Assembly: GCF_003268655.1 (NCBI RefSeq)
Contig: NZ_CP029642.1
Location: 558,001-622,000, forward strand
Source: Arthrobacter dokdonellae
GTDB lineage: Bacteria > Actinomycetota > Actinomycetes > Actinomycetales > Micrococcaceae
DNA length: 64,000 nucleotides
Direction of reading: 5' to 3'
The stretch's first letter is position 1. Each line of letters opens with the position of its first letter. Both the position numbers and the translations under genes were made by a program. A model generated the notes under the pieces. That model searched no databases, was not told the DNA's origin, and saw only the letters and a program-made list of their open reading frames with translations. Below are positions 1-8,932 of the stretch, piece after piece.

Positions 1-730
1 CCTCGGCGGTGTTGCGCAGCGCCTTGTCGCCTTCCAGCACCTGGCCCACCGCCACGCCCTTGGTGACGGAGGATTCCATGATTTCCTGCCGGATGGTGTG
101 CAGCATCCCCTCCACGCCGTCGCGCATGCGCTTGAAGTCGGCAGGGAGGCTGGAGGCCAGGTCGAGGACGCTGCGCGTGGCCGCCAGGGCGGAGTTCTCG
201 GAGAGGACGGCGGGGTTCCGGCCGTTCCGCAGGGCCTCAATCTCTCCAAGCCGATCGGCGATTTCGGCCTCAAGCACGGCAACGCGGTGATCCGGGTTGG
301 GGTCCGTCTGGAAGGACAGCGTTTCAATGCTGGTCAGCAGGGTGCTCAGCCTTGAGCTGTTCAGGTTGGTGCGCTCCACCGTGAACGAGTCCAGGAACGC
401 GAGCACGCGGGTGGTGGCGGCGGTGGGTTCGTAGACAAAGCGGCCGTCCACCATGGGGCGGGACAGGAACTGGCTGCGCACCCACGAGTCGGCATAGTTG
501 GAGGCCTGCCACGACTCGTTAAGGCTCAGGTTCTCGTGCCGCAGCTCCTTCATGAACGCGGCGAGGTCCGCGTGGAATTCCTCCAGTGGAACGCGCTGGC
601 GGGCCGCGGTGAATTCCGCCCTCAGGAAGGCGACGGACCAGGGCGCGGCCTGCAGGAGCCGCCAGGCCGGGCTGAGCCGCAGCTGCTTTTGGGCATGCCA
701 CTGCGCAACGGCGTTGTCAGTGGAGCGCAT
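1..730 (-). CDS. jetA: DUF3375 / JetA subunit of a Wadjet (MksBEFG-like) condensin, partial
   Basis: The first 243 codons read leftward off the window edge. The N-terminus has the DUF3375 signature: SPAWRLLQAAPWSVAFL near residue 20, an NYADSWVRSQFLSR segment near 80, VYEPTAATTRVLAFLDS near 100, and a long helical region with SSRLSTLLTSIETLSFQTD near 130. DUF3375 is the kleisin-like JetA/MksF-type subunit of Wadjet systems, which clear plasmids with JetB, JetC and the JetD nuclease. The ATG at 730 is preceded by AAAGG at about 6 bases, so this start is well supported. jetB-D would lie beyond the left edge and are not visible here. Family call is firm; membership of a complete Wadjet is inferred. 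Confidence 0.8.
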   Translation of the reverse strand, partial: MRSTDNAVAQWHAQKQLRLSPAWRLLQAAPWSVAFLRAEFTAARQRVPLEEFHADLAAFMKELRHENLSLNESWQASNYADSWVRSQFLSRPMVDGRFVYEPTAATTRVLAFLDSFTVERTNLNSSRLSTLLTSIETLSFQTDPNPDHRVAVLEAEIADRLGEIEALRNGRNPAVLSENSALAATRSVLDLASSLPADFKRMRDGVEGMLHTIRQEIMESSVTKGVAVGQVLEGDKALRNTAE

Positions 731-791
731 CGGGGCCTTTGGGGAGTCGGGGCACGGTCTTTCATTTTATCGCGTGGAACGCCGGTCGGGT

Positions 792-3700
792 TCAGCGGCC
801 GCACAGGCCGATGAACGCGCCGAGTTCGGCCATTGCTGCCGGCTTTGAGGGCATGAAGTTGGTCAGCTGGGGGGAACGGATGATGACCGCGCGCCACTGC
901 CCGCGTGAGACCGCCACATTGATCCGGTTGCGGTTTAGCAGGAATTCCATGCCGCGCGGCGCGCTGGCGGGGTCGGCGCAGGCCATGGTCACAAGCACGA
1001 CGGCGGCTTCCTGGCCCTGGAACTTGTCCACGGTGCCCACCCTGACATCCTGCAGTCCGGCGTGGTCGAGGCTGCCGCGGACCAGGTGGACCTGGGCGTT
1101 GTAGGCCGCCACCACCAGGATGTCCTCCTGGCGGAGCGGGCGGGGGGCCTCGCCGGCGCCGGGCGTCCACGGCAGTCCGATGTGCGCCTTCGCCTGGGCC
1201 ACCACCTCGGCGGCCTCTTCCGGGGAGGACTGCCTGTTCTCGCGGCCGTTGTCCGGGGCCTGCGCCACGAGGACGGTTTCCACGCCTGCGGGCCGCCCGG
1301 CCAGGTGGCGTGTGGACGCGGCCGGCGCGGATTTGAGCCTGCCCTCGTAACTGAGCATTGACACGGCGGCACACAGATCCGGGTGCATGCGCCAGGAGTC
1401 GGCCAGGAAGTAGCCCTTCTCCGGCGACAGCGTGGACTCGCCCGCCGAGATCCAGCCGAGCGCCGATTCGTCCACGGGCGCCGGGTGCGAGCCCTGCGTG
1501 ACCTGCGGCAGCTGCTGTGGATCGCCCAGCAGCAGCAGCCGGCTGGCGGCCTGGGCCACGGCGAGGGTGTTGGCCAGCGAGTACTGCCCGGCCTCGTCAA
1601 TGACCAGCAGGTCCAGCGAGCCGGGCGGCACGCCGGCGCCGGTCATGGTCCACGCCGTGCCGCCGATCAGTGCTCCGCCCCGTCCGCCCAGCAGCCGGCC
1701 GAATTCCTTGTCGTCGGTGACGAGCCACGGCACCTGGTGGGGCGCCTTGAGGGATTTGCCCACCCGGGCCGGGTCCACTCCGGCCTTCTCCACCGCGGCC
1801 CGCAGCATGTTTTCCACCACCGCGTGGGACTGTCCCACCACGCCCACCTTCCAGCCGCGGGCCACCAGGTTGGCGACCACGTGCGATCCGACATGCGTCT
1901 TGCCGGTGCCGGGCGGCCCCTGGACGGCCAGGTAGGAATGGTCCAGTGCCAGCACCGCCTCCGTGATGGCGCCAATGTAGTCCACCTGTTCCGGGCTGTG
2001 CCCGTCCCCGGAAACAGGCGCGGGAACGACTGCGGACGGGAGGATCGCGCCGCCGGCCAGCCGGGGCAGGGCCTTGCGCAGGATCTCCACGCCGGGGTGC
2101 CTGGGCAGCTGCGGAAGGGTGCCGCCAACGGTGTTCGCCAGCCGGGCGAGCGCCTCGCGGATGCTTTTGGTGGCCACCGGCTTGGTGGGCGCCAGTGCCA
2201 TGGGAAGCTGACCGTACGGCGGGACCTTCATGCTGGACTTCTCCGTCACGACAAGGGTGGTGAGCTCCGGGGTGGCTGGATCCGAAACGTCCTCGACGAT
2301 GGTCACGTTGAACAGTCCGCCGCGCTCGGCGGGGTCCGTGCCTTCATCTGCCATGCCCTCCGGCAGCGGCGCGTTGAACATGGCGAACCATTGGGTGTCG
2401 GGACGGAAGTCTGAGCCTTCCGTCGCCGTTCCGGTCAGCCGCACGGTGCGGGTCTCGGTCCTGGCCTTCGGGGTTGCCCTGGCCCAGTCCTGAAGCACCT
2501 CGGCGTCCCGGACAACCAGGATGTTGCGTTCTTCGGTCCAGGAGTCCACGGGCTTTTCGAGCCGGTCAAAGTGCCCCCACCAGAACTGCTTGTCCTCCCG
2601 GCGGTGATAGCTGGCGGCGGCCGCCACCATGGCGACGGCGTTCTCGTCGTCCGTCAGGACATGGCCTTTTTCCTTGGCCAGCTCCGTGAGGTAATCCTGC
2701 AGCAGGAGTTCCTCGGGTGTGGGCTCGTAGCTGCCTTCCTTCGCCTCGGGGATGTCCAGCTTGCCGCTGCCCTCCGTCCAGGCATTCACCTGCACGGCCG
2801 CACCGATCTCAAAAAGCCAGTCCCGCAGCCGCAGGGTGGAGAGGCAGTCGTACTCGTTGTAGTCGCTGATTGACGCCAGGGCCTCCCGCGCCTCGGCCTC
2901 CTTGGCCGTGTCCCCGGCCAGTCCGGCGTCGCGCGCGGCGCAGTAGAGGGCATAGGCAACCACGGAGGCGCCGGCATCCTTCACGTCCCCGCTGCGCAGG
3001 TGCTCGCCCATATACAGCGGCTCGAGCTTCTTGATGGAGTACGAGTCCTCCGAGATCCGCACGGACTGGCGGACGGTGTCCAGCAGGTCCACGAGCAGCC
3101 CGGTGCGCAGCCAGCCGTCGATGGCGTCTTCGCCCACCCCGTGCAGGACGGACAGGCGCCGCAGCGCCGACTTTTCGTACGGCGCGTAATGGTAGACATG
3201 CATGTCAGGGTGGGCCGTCCGCCGGTCCTGCACGTAGGCGATGAAATCGGCCAGCGCCTGCCGTTCCTCCCCGCGGGAATGCGCCCAAAACGGCCGGAAC
3301 ACCGGCTGGGCAGCCGCCGCCGACCCGGGCACGGGCGCCTCGATGGATCCGAAGAGGTACTCGATGCCCCACTTTTCCGTCACCGGGTCCTGCCAGAGAG
3401 GGTCGCCCTCGAAGTCAAAGAAGATGTCGCCCGGGCTGGGGGCCGGAAGGCTGCTGACGCTGTCCCTGAGCACCTTGTAGCTCACCGTGTGGGAGTCCTT
3501 GCCCGTGCCGGCGGTGGCCGTGCCGTCCGCTGGTTCCAGTCCCAGCTGCATCCGGGCCTGGTCGCGGAGGCGGCCCAGCGGACCCGTTGCGGCCGCCGTG
3601 GGCATCCGGGCCAGGGCGTCAATGGTGGTGATGCCCTGCGCCATGAGCCTGCGGCGCTGCGAGCCCGTCATGCCGTTCACCAGCAGCAGGTCCCGGTGTT

Positions 3701-4439
3701 CCCGGACCTGCTCGGTGCAGTAGTCGCAGCGGCCGCAGTACGTCAGGCCGTCCTGGAGCCATGCCACGGGCCCGGGCTGCGCCCGGTGGCCGGCCGTCAG
3801 CGCCAGGAAGCTGTCGCGGCGCTCGCGGAACACCGGCAGCAGGTCGCGCATGGGGTGGCTGCTCTCGCTGCGGTCGCCGAGCACCAGCGTGGTCACGGGC
3901 GCCACGGGAATGCCGTACTTTTCCAACTGGTCGCCGTATGCCGCCAGCTGCAGCAGGGCGCTGACCCGGGCGTGCCTGGCCAGCTTGGTGTCCCAGACCG
4001 CGTAGGAGCAGTCCGGCTGCCTCACGAGGAAATCGGCAAAGCCCACCAGCGAGCCGTCAAAGAACGTTGCCTGAAAAACGACGTCGGCCCCGCCCCTCAG
4101 CGCAGCCAAGGTCTCCTCCCGCTTGGCCTCCAGGGCCTCCCATGTCAGCTCGCCGCGGTCCACTTCCTTCACGCCCGTGCCGGCGGCGGGGTCCCAGGCC
4201 CCGTGCCGGGCTTTGAGCTCCTTCAGGATCTTGCGCTCAAAGGCGTCACCGAGCGTGGCGGCCCTGCGGAGCATGGGGTCCTCCGGAAACCCGGGCCTGT
4301 CGGACCTGCCCAGTTTTTCGTCCAGGATCCGCAGCGTGCGGTATTCGCATTCGCTGGCCACCACCAGGTCCGAGGCCGAAAAGATCAAGGGGGATCCGCC
4401 GTCGTCCGCGGAAGGCGTGGGGGTGGGGAGGAGGAACAT
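792..4439 (-). CDS. TM0106-family RecB-like nuclease fused to SF1 helicase
   Basis: A 1215-residue protein with three parts. Residues about 20-240 are a RecB/Cas4-like nuclease region with DTKLARHARVSALLQLAAY, followed by a cysteine pair cluster (YCGRCDYC, near 235). Residues about 335-560 look like an RNase H-fold exonuclease (DIFFDFEGDPLW, then a D-x-E-type core). The C-terminal third is a UPF1/DNA2-like SF1 helicase: Walker A GPPGTGKT near 840, Walker B LLVIDEAG near 945, GDPQQLPQV near 970, VDKFQGQE near 1137 and NRINVAVSR near 1168. It probably processes DNA ends or RNA-DNA structures. It lies 61 bases upstream of jetA on the same strand, so the two may be linked. Confidence 0.87.
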   Translation of the reverse strand: MFLLPTPTPSADDGGSPLIFSASDLVVASECEYRTLRILDEKLGRSDRPGFPEDPMLRRAATLGDAFERKILKELKARHGAWDPAAGTGVKEVDRGELTWEALEAKREETLAALRGGADVVFQATFFDGSLVGFADFLVRQPDCSYAVWDTKLARHARVSALLQLAAYGDQLEKYGIPVAPVTTLVLGDRSESSHPMRDLLPVFRERRDSFLALTAGHRAQPGPVAWLQDGLTYCGRCDYCTEQVREHRDLLLVNGMTGSQRRRLMAQGITTIDALARMPTAAATGPLGRLRDQARMQLGLEPADGTATAGTGKDSHTVSYKVLRDSVSSLPAPSPGDIFFDFEGDPLWQDPVTEKWGIEYLFGSIEAPVPGSAAAAQPVFRPFWAHSRGEERQALADFIAYVQDRRTAHPDMHVYHYAPYEKSALRRLSVLHGVGEDAIDGWLRTGLLVDLLDTVRQSVRISEDSYSIKKLEPLYMGEHLRSGDVKDAGASVVAYALYCAARDAGLAGDTAKEAEAREALASISDYNEYDCLSTLRLRDWLFEIGAAVQVNAWTEGSGKLDIPEAKEGSYEPTPEELLLQDYLTELAKEKGHVLTDDENAVAMVAAAASYHRREDKQFWWGHFDRLEKPVDSWTEERNILVVRDAEVLQDWARATPKARTETRTVRLTGTATEGSDFRPDTQWFAMFNAPLPEGMADEGTDPAERGGLFNVTIVEDVSDPATPELTTLVVTEKSSMKVPPYGQLPMALAPTKPVATKSIREALARLANTVGGTLPQLPRHPGVEILRKALPRLAGGAILPSAVVPAPVSGDGHSPEQVDYIGAITEAVLALDHSYLAVQGPPGTGKTHVGSHVVANLVARGWKVGVVGQSHAVVENMLRAAVEKAGVDPARVGKSLKAPHQVPWLVTDDKEFGRLLGGRGGALIGGTAWTMTGAGVPPGSLDLLVIDEAGQYSLANTLAVAQAASRLLLLGDPQQLPQVTQGSHPAPVDESALGWISAGESTLSPEKGYFLADSWRMHPDLCAAVSMLSYEGRLKSAPAASTRHLAGRPAGVETVLVAQAPDNGRENRQSSPEEAAEVVAQAKAHIGLPWTPGAGEAPRPLRQEDILVVAAYNAQVHLVRGSLDHAGLQDVRVGTVDKFQGQEAAVVLVTMACADPASAPRGMEFLLNRNRINVAVSRGQWRAVIIRSPQLTNFMPSKPAAMAELGAFIGLCGR

Positions 4440-4566
4440 GGGGGCCTTCCGGCGGATCGGACTTGCAGTCCCTTGAATCTAGCAAGGGGCACCGACAAAG
4501 TGTCCGCGGGTCTCCCCGCCGGCCGCCGATCTGTGGGACCATATGGCCAGCAGGGAAGGGGAGGCC

Positions 4567-4863
4567 ATGGCACAGGCCGATGTGGCAGGCGGGTCCATCC
4601 GGCTGGCCGCCGTCGTCCACGGCACGGTCCAGGGGGTGGGATTCCGCTACCTCACGGCACGCAAGGCGCGGGAACTGCAGCTGGCCGGCAGCGCCGTCAA
4701 CCGTGCCGACGGCACCGTGGAAGTGGTCGCCGAAGGCCCAGAACATGCCGTCCGGATGCTGCTTGGATGGCTGGAATCGGACCGGGCTCCGGGCCTGGTG
4801 ACCGCGGTGGACGCCACCGTTGGCCCCGCGACCGGCCGCCTGCACGGTTTCCAGGCGCGGTAG
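4567..4863 (+). CDS. acyP: acylphosphatase
   Basis: A 98-residue enzyme that hydrolyses acyl phosphates in the cytoplasm. The family signature HGTVQGVGFRY carries the phosphate-binding loop and catalytic arginine, and the catalytic asparagine is in GSAVNRADGTVEV. Length is normal for the family. I chose the ATG at 4567 because AAGGGGAGG lies directly upstream; an in-frame ATG at 4543 would add eight residues. It stands alone, 24 bases ahead of the next gene, and is divergent from the nuclease-helicase gene. Confidence 0.92.
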   Translation: MAQADVAGGSIRLAAVVHGTVQGVGFRYLTARKARELQLAGSAVNRADGTVEVVAEGPEHAVRMLLGWLESDRAPGLVTAVDATVGPATGRLHGFQAR

Positions 4864-4887
4864 CGTGGGGGCAGCAGAAGGAGAATC

Positions 4888-6375
4888 ATGCATACGTTCC
4901 GTCGTACCACCACTCTTCCGTTTCCGCGTGGCGACGTCTTCCGGTGGTTCAGCCGGCCAGGCGCGCTGGTGAGGCTCACGCCGTCGTTCTTTGGGACGGT
5001 GCTGGCCGAGCCAAGCCAGGGGATCGAGCCGGGTTCGACGGCGGCCATGGGCGTGGGCGCGCCAGGAGGGTTCGGCATGTGGCTGGGTGCGGCCTCGGGC
5101 ACGTTCCAAGGGCTTTTGCCGGCGGGCCTGCGCAGCCTCAATGCCGTGCGCCCGCAGGTGCGGTGGGACGCGCTCCACACCGACCTGGTGGCGGGGGAAT
5201 CGTTCACCGACGTGATGACCAGCGGGCCGTTGACGAGCTGGACGCACAGGCATGATTTTGCCGACGGACCGGTTGCGGACAGCACCGTCATGACGGACAC
5301 GGTGAACTACCGGCTGCCGGGCGTCGCTGAAAGCGGGTGGGTCGCGCGGCGTTTTGAGGCGGAACTGGTGCGGATGTTCGACTTCCGCGCCCGCCAGCTC
5401 TCCGACGATCTCGCCTTTCACCGGCAACATGCCGGCCGGCCGCTCACCATTGCCGTGACCGGCGCATCCGGGCTGATCGGCGCGCAGCTTTGTGCGCTTT
5501 TGGCCGGCGGCGGGCACACCGTGATTAAGCTGGTCCGCCGAACGCCGCGAGGCGCTGGCGAGATTTTTTGGGACCCGGCAACGGGGACGCTGGACGCGAC
5601 GCAACTGGCCGCATGCGATGCCGTGGTCCACCTCGCCGGGCATCCCATCGGGGGGAGGTTCACGGCAAAGACCAAGGACGCCATCTACCGCAGCCGCATC
5701 CAGGGGACGGCGCTGTTGAGCGGGAAGCTGGCCGTTCTGGCGTCCGACGGCGTTGCCCGCACCCTGGTGAGCGGCTCCGCCGTCGGCTATTACGGGGCGG
5801 CGCCCCATCATCCCGCGGGCAACCTCGGCCAGGCGTCGTCCCGGGCGCTGGCAGAAACGGACCCCGCCGGCTCCGATTTTCTGGCACAGGTGTGCCTTGA
5901 TTGGGAGGCTGCCTGCCGGCCGGCCGCCGACGCGGGGCTGCGGGTGGTGAATGTTCGCACGGGCGTGGTGCAGTCGGCTGCCGGCGGTGTGCTGCAACGG
6001 CTGCTGCCGATGTACCTGGCCGGCGTGGGCGGTCCGCTGGGGAAGGAACAGTGGCAAAGCTGGATCGGCATTGACGATGTGGCGGGAATCTATGCCCACG
6101 CGGTGCTGTCCGCGTCCCTGGAAGGCCCGGTCAACGCGGTGGCCCCGCACCCGGTGACGGCGGAACAGTACGCACGCGTCCTGGGTGCGGTGCTCCACCG
6201 GCCCTCAGCAGTCAGGGTTCCGGCCGTGGGACCCAGGCTTCTGCTGGGGCGGCAGGGTGCCGACGAGCTGGCGCTCGCGGACCAGCGGGTATCGGCTGCG
6301 AAGGTCGTGGCCGACGGCTACCAGTTCCGGCACGAGTCCCTGGAGCCGGCCCTGCGGCATATTTTGGGAATGTAG
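4888..6375 (+). CDS. TIGR01777-family epimerase-like oxidoreductase with N-terminal SRPBCC domain
   Basis: 495 residues. Residues 1 to about 150 form an SRPBCC (START-like ligand-binding) domain typical of cyclase/dehydrase-like proteins. From about 190 there is a Rossmann fold with VTGASGLIGAQL, then DAVVHLAGHPIGGRF, an RSRIQGT segment and a GSAVGYYG motif, as in TIGR01777/YfcH extended-SDR proteins, ending in a DUF1731-type tail. The substrate is unknown for the family. AGAAGGAGAATC precedes the ATG with good spacing, and the gene may be transcribed with acyP. Confidence 0.87.
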   Translation: MHTFRRTTTLPFPRGDVFRWFSRPGALVRLTPSFFGTVLAEPSQGIEPGSTAAMGVGAPGGFGMWLGAASGTFQGLLPAGLRSLNAVRPQVRWDALHTDLVAGESFTDVMTSGPLTSWTHRHDFADGPVADSTVMTDTVNYRLPGVAESGWVARRFEAELVRMFDFRARQLSDDLAFHRQHAGRPLTIAVTGASGLIGAQLCALLAGGGHTVIKLVRRTPRGAGEIFWDPATGTLDATQLAACDAVVHLAGHPIGGRFTAKTKDAIYRSRIQGTALLSGKLAVLASDGVARTLVSGSAVGYYGAAPHHPAGNLGQASSRALAETDPAGSDFLAQVCLDWEAACRPAADAGLRVVNVRTGVVQSAAGGVLQRLLPMYLAGVGGPLGKEQWQSWIGIDDVAGIYAHAVLSASLEGPVNAVAPHPVTAEQYARVLGAVLHRPSAVRVPAVGPRLLLGRQGADELALADQRVSAAKVVADGYQFRHESLEPALRHILGM

Positions 6376-6500
6376 CGCCTCCGCCAAGGGACGGCTTGGG
6401 TGCGGGACACCGGCAGGTCTGGTGTGCGCATATTTTGCCGGAGGCCTGTTGAAGCTTCCGGGAGCCGTCGGGACCTGCCGCTGGTGGTCGGTTTCTGTGG

Positions 6501-8573
6501 TCAGCAGCGTTGGGGGCGTTGCCTGCGTGTGGGTCCGGGCAGTGGCGGGGCGGTGGTGATGTAGCGGTGTCCGGTGGGTGTGGTGACGGTGGTTTCCGGC
6601 GCGGCTGTGCCGTTGGAACTGGTGGTGCTGGTCCAGCCGGGTGCTTCCTTGGCCTGGTTGCAGGCGCGGCACATGCCCTGGCCGTTGGTGATGCTGGTGT
6701 GCCCGCCTGCGGCCCAGGACTTGATGTGGTCGTAGTCGCGGATCGGTGCGTCGCAGTACGGGGTGGCGCAGGTTTGGTCGCGCAGGCGCAGGAATTCCTT
6801 CATGCCTTCCGGGAACAGCCTGCCCCTGGAGTCCATGGCCAGCAACGCGTTGGTTTCCGGGTGGGTGAAGAGGCGCTTGATCCACACCGTGGGCGAAAAC
6901 GCCGCCGCGCGGCCCGGGGGCCGGCCGTCCGCCCCGCCGCTTTCCACCCGGTCGCTTTCCCCGCCGGCGATGGCACCGTTGCCGGTGTCGGCGTCGCTGC
7001 CGCTGTTCATGCTGCCGGAGTCGGTGTTGGTGGGCGTGCCGTAGATCATGGCGCGGGCTGCCGGTGCGGGGATGGGTTCGTGGCCCACGAGCAGGGCGGG
7101 GTCGCTGGCGCCGTCGAAGAGGGCGCGGTCGGTCATGATGAGTTCCAGGGCGATGTCGGGCTCGGTCACGGTGGTGCACAGCCGCGCCCGGCCCGGGCGG
7201 CTGCCTTCGCCCGTCCAGCCCGCGGGCCAGTCCGCCGTCCAGTCCGCGGACCAGCCGGAGGTGCCCGCGGGGTTGTCGGAACCAGCGGTGCTGGCGGTGT
7301 CTTGGTTGCCGCCGGTGCCGGGGTCGTCTGTGTTGTGGGTGCAGGGGGTGTGGCGGGTGAGGCGGTGGAGGAGGGTGTCGGCCATGAGTTGGCCCTTGCC
7401 GCGTTCGTCTCCGGCGGCCTTGGCGCTGTCGGCGATCTTGGTCAGGAGGTTGTAGGCCCGCACGCCCTGGCGCAGCGGGACCAGGGCGCTGAGCAGGGTC
7501 ATCCCGTCGGCGGCCGGGCGCAGGGAGACGTTGCGTTCGGATTCGGCCCGGGCGAAGCGTTTGGCGACGGCGGCCGGGTCCAGGGCCAGGGCGGCGTTTT
7601 TCGCCGCGGCGGCCAGTTCCCGGCTGCCCATCGTGGCGAGTTTTTCCTGGTCCGCGCACACGAGCGCGTCGACGCGGGCCCGGTCCCCGGCGGAGAGGCA
7701 GGCGGTCTCCCGGGCCAGGATCCGGGCCCGGTACTCGCTGAGGATCCCGGCGGAGAACGCGTTCATGGTGTGCGGCATTTCGCGCACCACCACGTGCGCG
7801 AGCCCGCACAGCATCCGTCCCCGGGACGCGGACTCGTGCCGGGCAAGGCCCACCTGTTCCGCGACGCCCTTGCCCAGTTTCTCCCGGGGCACCCCGGACC
7901 TGGCCTGGAGCAGGCGCTGCTGGGCAACAAAAACGGCCTGGGCCTGGGCCTGCGCCGCGGCCGCCGCGTTCTTCACTTCCTCCAAACGGGCCATCACCTC
8001 CACCAACGCGGCAGGATCCACCCTGTCCACCACGCCAGCATCAAAACCCGCCGCGACGGCCCCCGGGGTGCCCGTGGTCCCGGCACGGTTTCCAGTGTTG
8101 CCGCCGAGGGTGCCGCCCAGGGCCAGGACGACCTCGGTGGCCGCGGCGGCCTGGGCCCGGGCCTTCGTGGCGGTTCCCCGGGCGGTGGAGACGAACTGGG
8201 CCAGGTCCGCCAGGTTCCCCGCCGCGGCCCCGGCCCGGACCTGCTGCTCCAGCCGCTCGGCGCCCTCCACCGCGCGGCGGCGGGCATCACCGGCGAGTTC
8301 ATGGGCCAGGGCCGCATCCAACTGCGCCAGCACCACCGCATCAAACACCCCCGCACACTGCTCGAGCAGGAGCCCGGCCGTGGACAACAGCACCGCACAC
8401 CCCGCACCCGAGGACACCGACGCCGTGACAGGCGCCACGGATCCATGACCAACCAAGGCCCCGGCACCCGCCAGGGGCACCGGAGCCGGCGGAACGGCAG
8501 CGGGGGACGCGGCGGCAGGCGCCCCGGTGTCCGTCCCCTGCTCCACCCACTCCGGTGCCGCCACCCTGCCCAC
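6501..8573 (-). CDS. DUF222 (13E12 repeat) HNH endonuclease
   Basis: A 690-residue protein of the DUF222/13E12 family common in actinobacteria. An Ala-rich N-terminal DUF222 region covers about residues 50-400. A C-terminal HNH module near 595-640 has TCATPYCDAPIRDYDHIKSW followed by MCRACNQAK, the zinc cysteines and the catalytic DYDH. The two are joined by a Gly/Asp/Ser-rich linker (about 450-560). The GTG start at 8573 has GGAAGGG a few bases upstream. The biological role of the family is not settled. A LexA-box-like palindrome lies 30 bases upstream, which suggests DNA-damage control. Confidence 0.88.
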   Translation of the reverse strand: MGRVAAPEWVEQGTDTGAPAAASPAAVPPAPVPLAGAGALVGHGSVAPVTASVSSGAGCAVLLSTAGLLLEQCAGVFDAVVLAQLDAALAHELAGDARRRAVEGAERLEQQVRAGAAAGNLADLAQFVSTARGTATKARAQAAAATEVVLALGGTLGGNTGNRAGTTGTPGAVAAGFDAGVVDRVDPAALVEVMARLEEVKNAAAAAQAQAQAVFVAQQRLLQARSGVPREKLGKGVAEQVGLARHESASRGRMLCGLAHVVVREMPHTMNAFSAGILSEYRARILARETACLSAGDRARVDALVCADQEKLATMGSRELAAAAKNAALALDPAAVAKRFARAESERNVSLRPAADGMTLLSALVPLRQGVRAYNLLTKIADSAKAAGDERGKGQLMADTLLHRLTRHTPCTHNTDDPGTGGNQDTASTAGSDNPAGTSGWSADWTADWPAGWTGEGSRPGRARLCTTVTEPDIALELIMTDRALFDGASDPALLVGHEPIPAPAARAMIYGTPTNTDSGSMNSGSDADTGNGAIAGGESDRVESGGADGRPPGRAAAFSPTVWIKRLFTHPETNALLAMDSRGRLFPEGMKEFLRLRDQTCATPYCDAPIRDYDHIKSWAAGGHTSITNGQGMCRACNQAKEAPGWTSTTSSNGTAAPETTVTTPTGHRYITTAPPLPGPTRRQRPQRC

Positions 8574-8603
8574 CCGCCCTTCCAGTCCCTGGAGGAATCA
8601 TAG

Positions 8604-8617
8604 CGAATATATATTCG
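8604..8617. promoter_or_regulatory. 14-bp perfect palindrome resembling an actinobacterial SOS (LexA) box
   Basis: CGAATATATATTCG is a perfect palindrome inside an AT-rich patch, 30 bases upstream of the HNH gene start. The actinobacterial LexA consensus is CGAAC-N4-GTTCG; this site differs only by a symmetric C-to-T / G-to-A change at the fifth positions. It could also include a -10 element on the minus strand. LexA binding is inferred. Confidence 0.55.
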
Positions 8618-8932
8618 TCAAGAGTCTGAAATTCCCTGATCCTTTACTACCTTTATTCTAGGTTCAGGCACCGACATCCAGGCGGGAAACAAGCCCCAAA
8701 CGGCACATCTGTGGACAACTATTTTCGGCACAACATCATCGTCGACCAAGGCCCAAAACCCCTAAAACCCCCGACAACCCGTGACAGGCTCAATCAGCGG
8801 CGACGGGCTCAATCACCGGCGCCCTACCCTAGATTTCGACGGGCACCATCGCCGGGACCAGGGTCTCGACGTCCTCACAGGGCCCGGTGCTCGACCACCA
8901 GGTATCGACGACAGGCCCGACCACCGACAAGC
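8618..8932. repeat. Gene-free interval with decayed short repeats
   Basis: No convincing gene. Near-identical units of the type gacaggctcaatcagcggcg occur in tandem at about 8789-8830, and a third copy (gacaagctcagtcaccggcg) overlaps the end of the MFS gene near 8927-8946. Between them are variants such as tatcgacgacaggcccgacc. These resemble the dispersed intergenic repeat with core tcgacaagctcaaccaccgg seen in many Arthrobacter-like and Microbacterium-like genomes, here degenerate. The first 90 bases are AT-rich and hold the upstream region of the HNH gene. Confidence 0.4.

Noticed and set aside
3000-5255. 751-codon plus-strand open frame
   Set aside because: It lies antisense to the nuclease-helicase gene, which has all its motifs. 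The translation is low-complexity Arg/Gly/Pro/His, typical of antisense frames in high-GC DNA.
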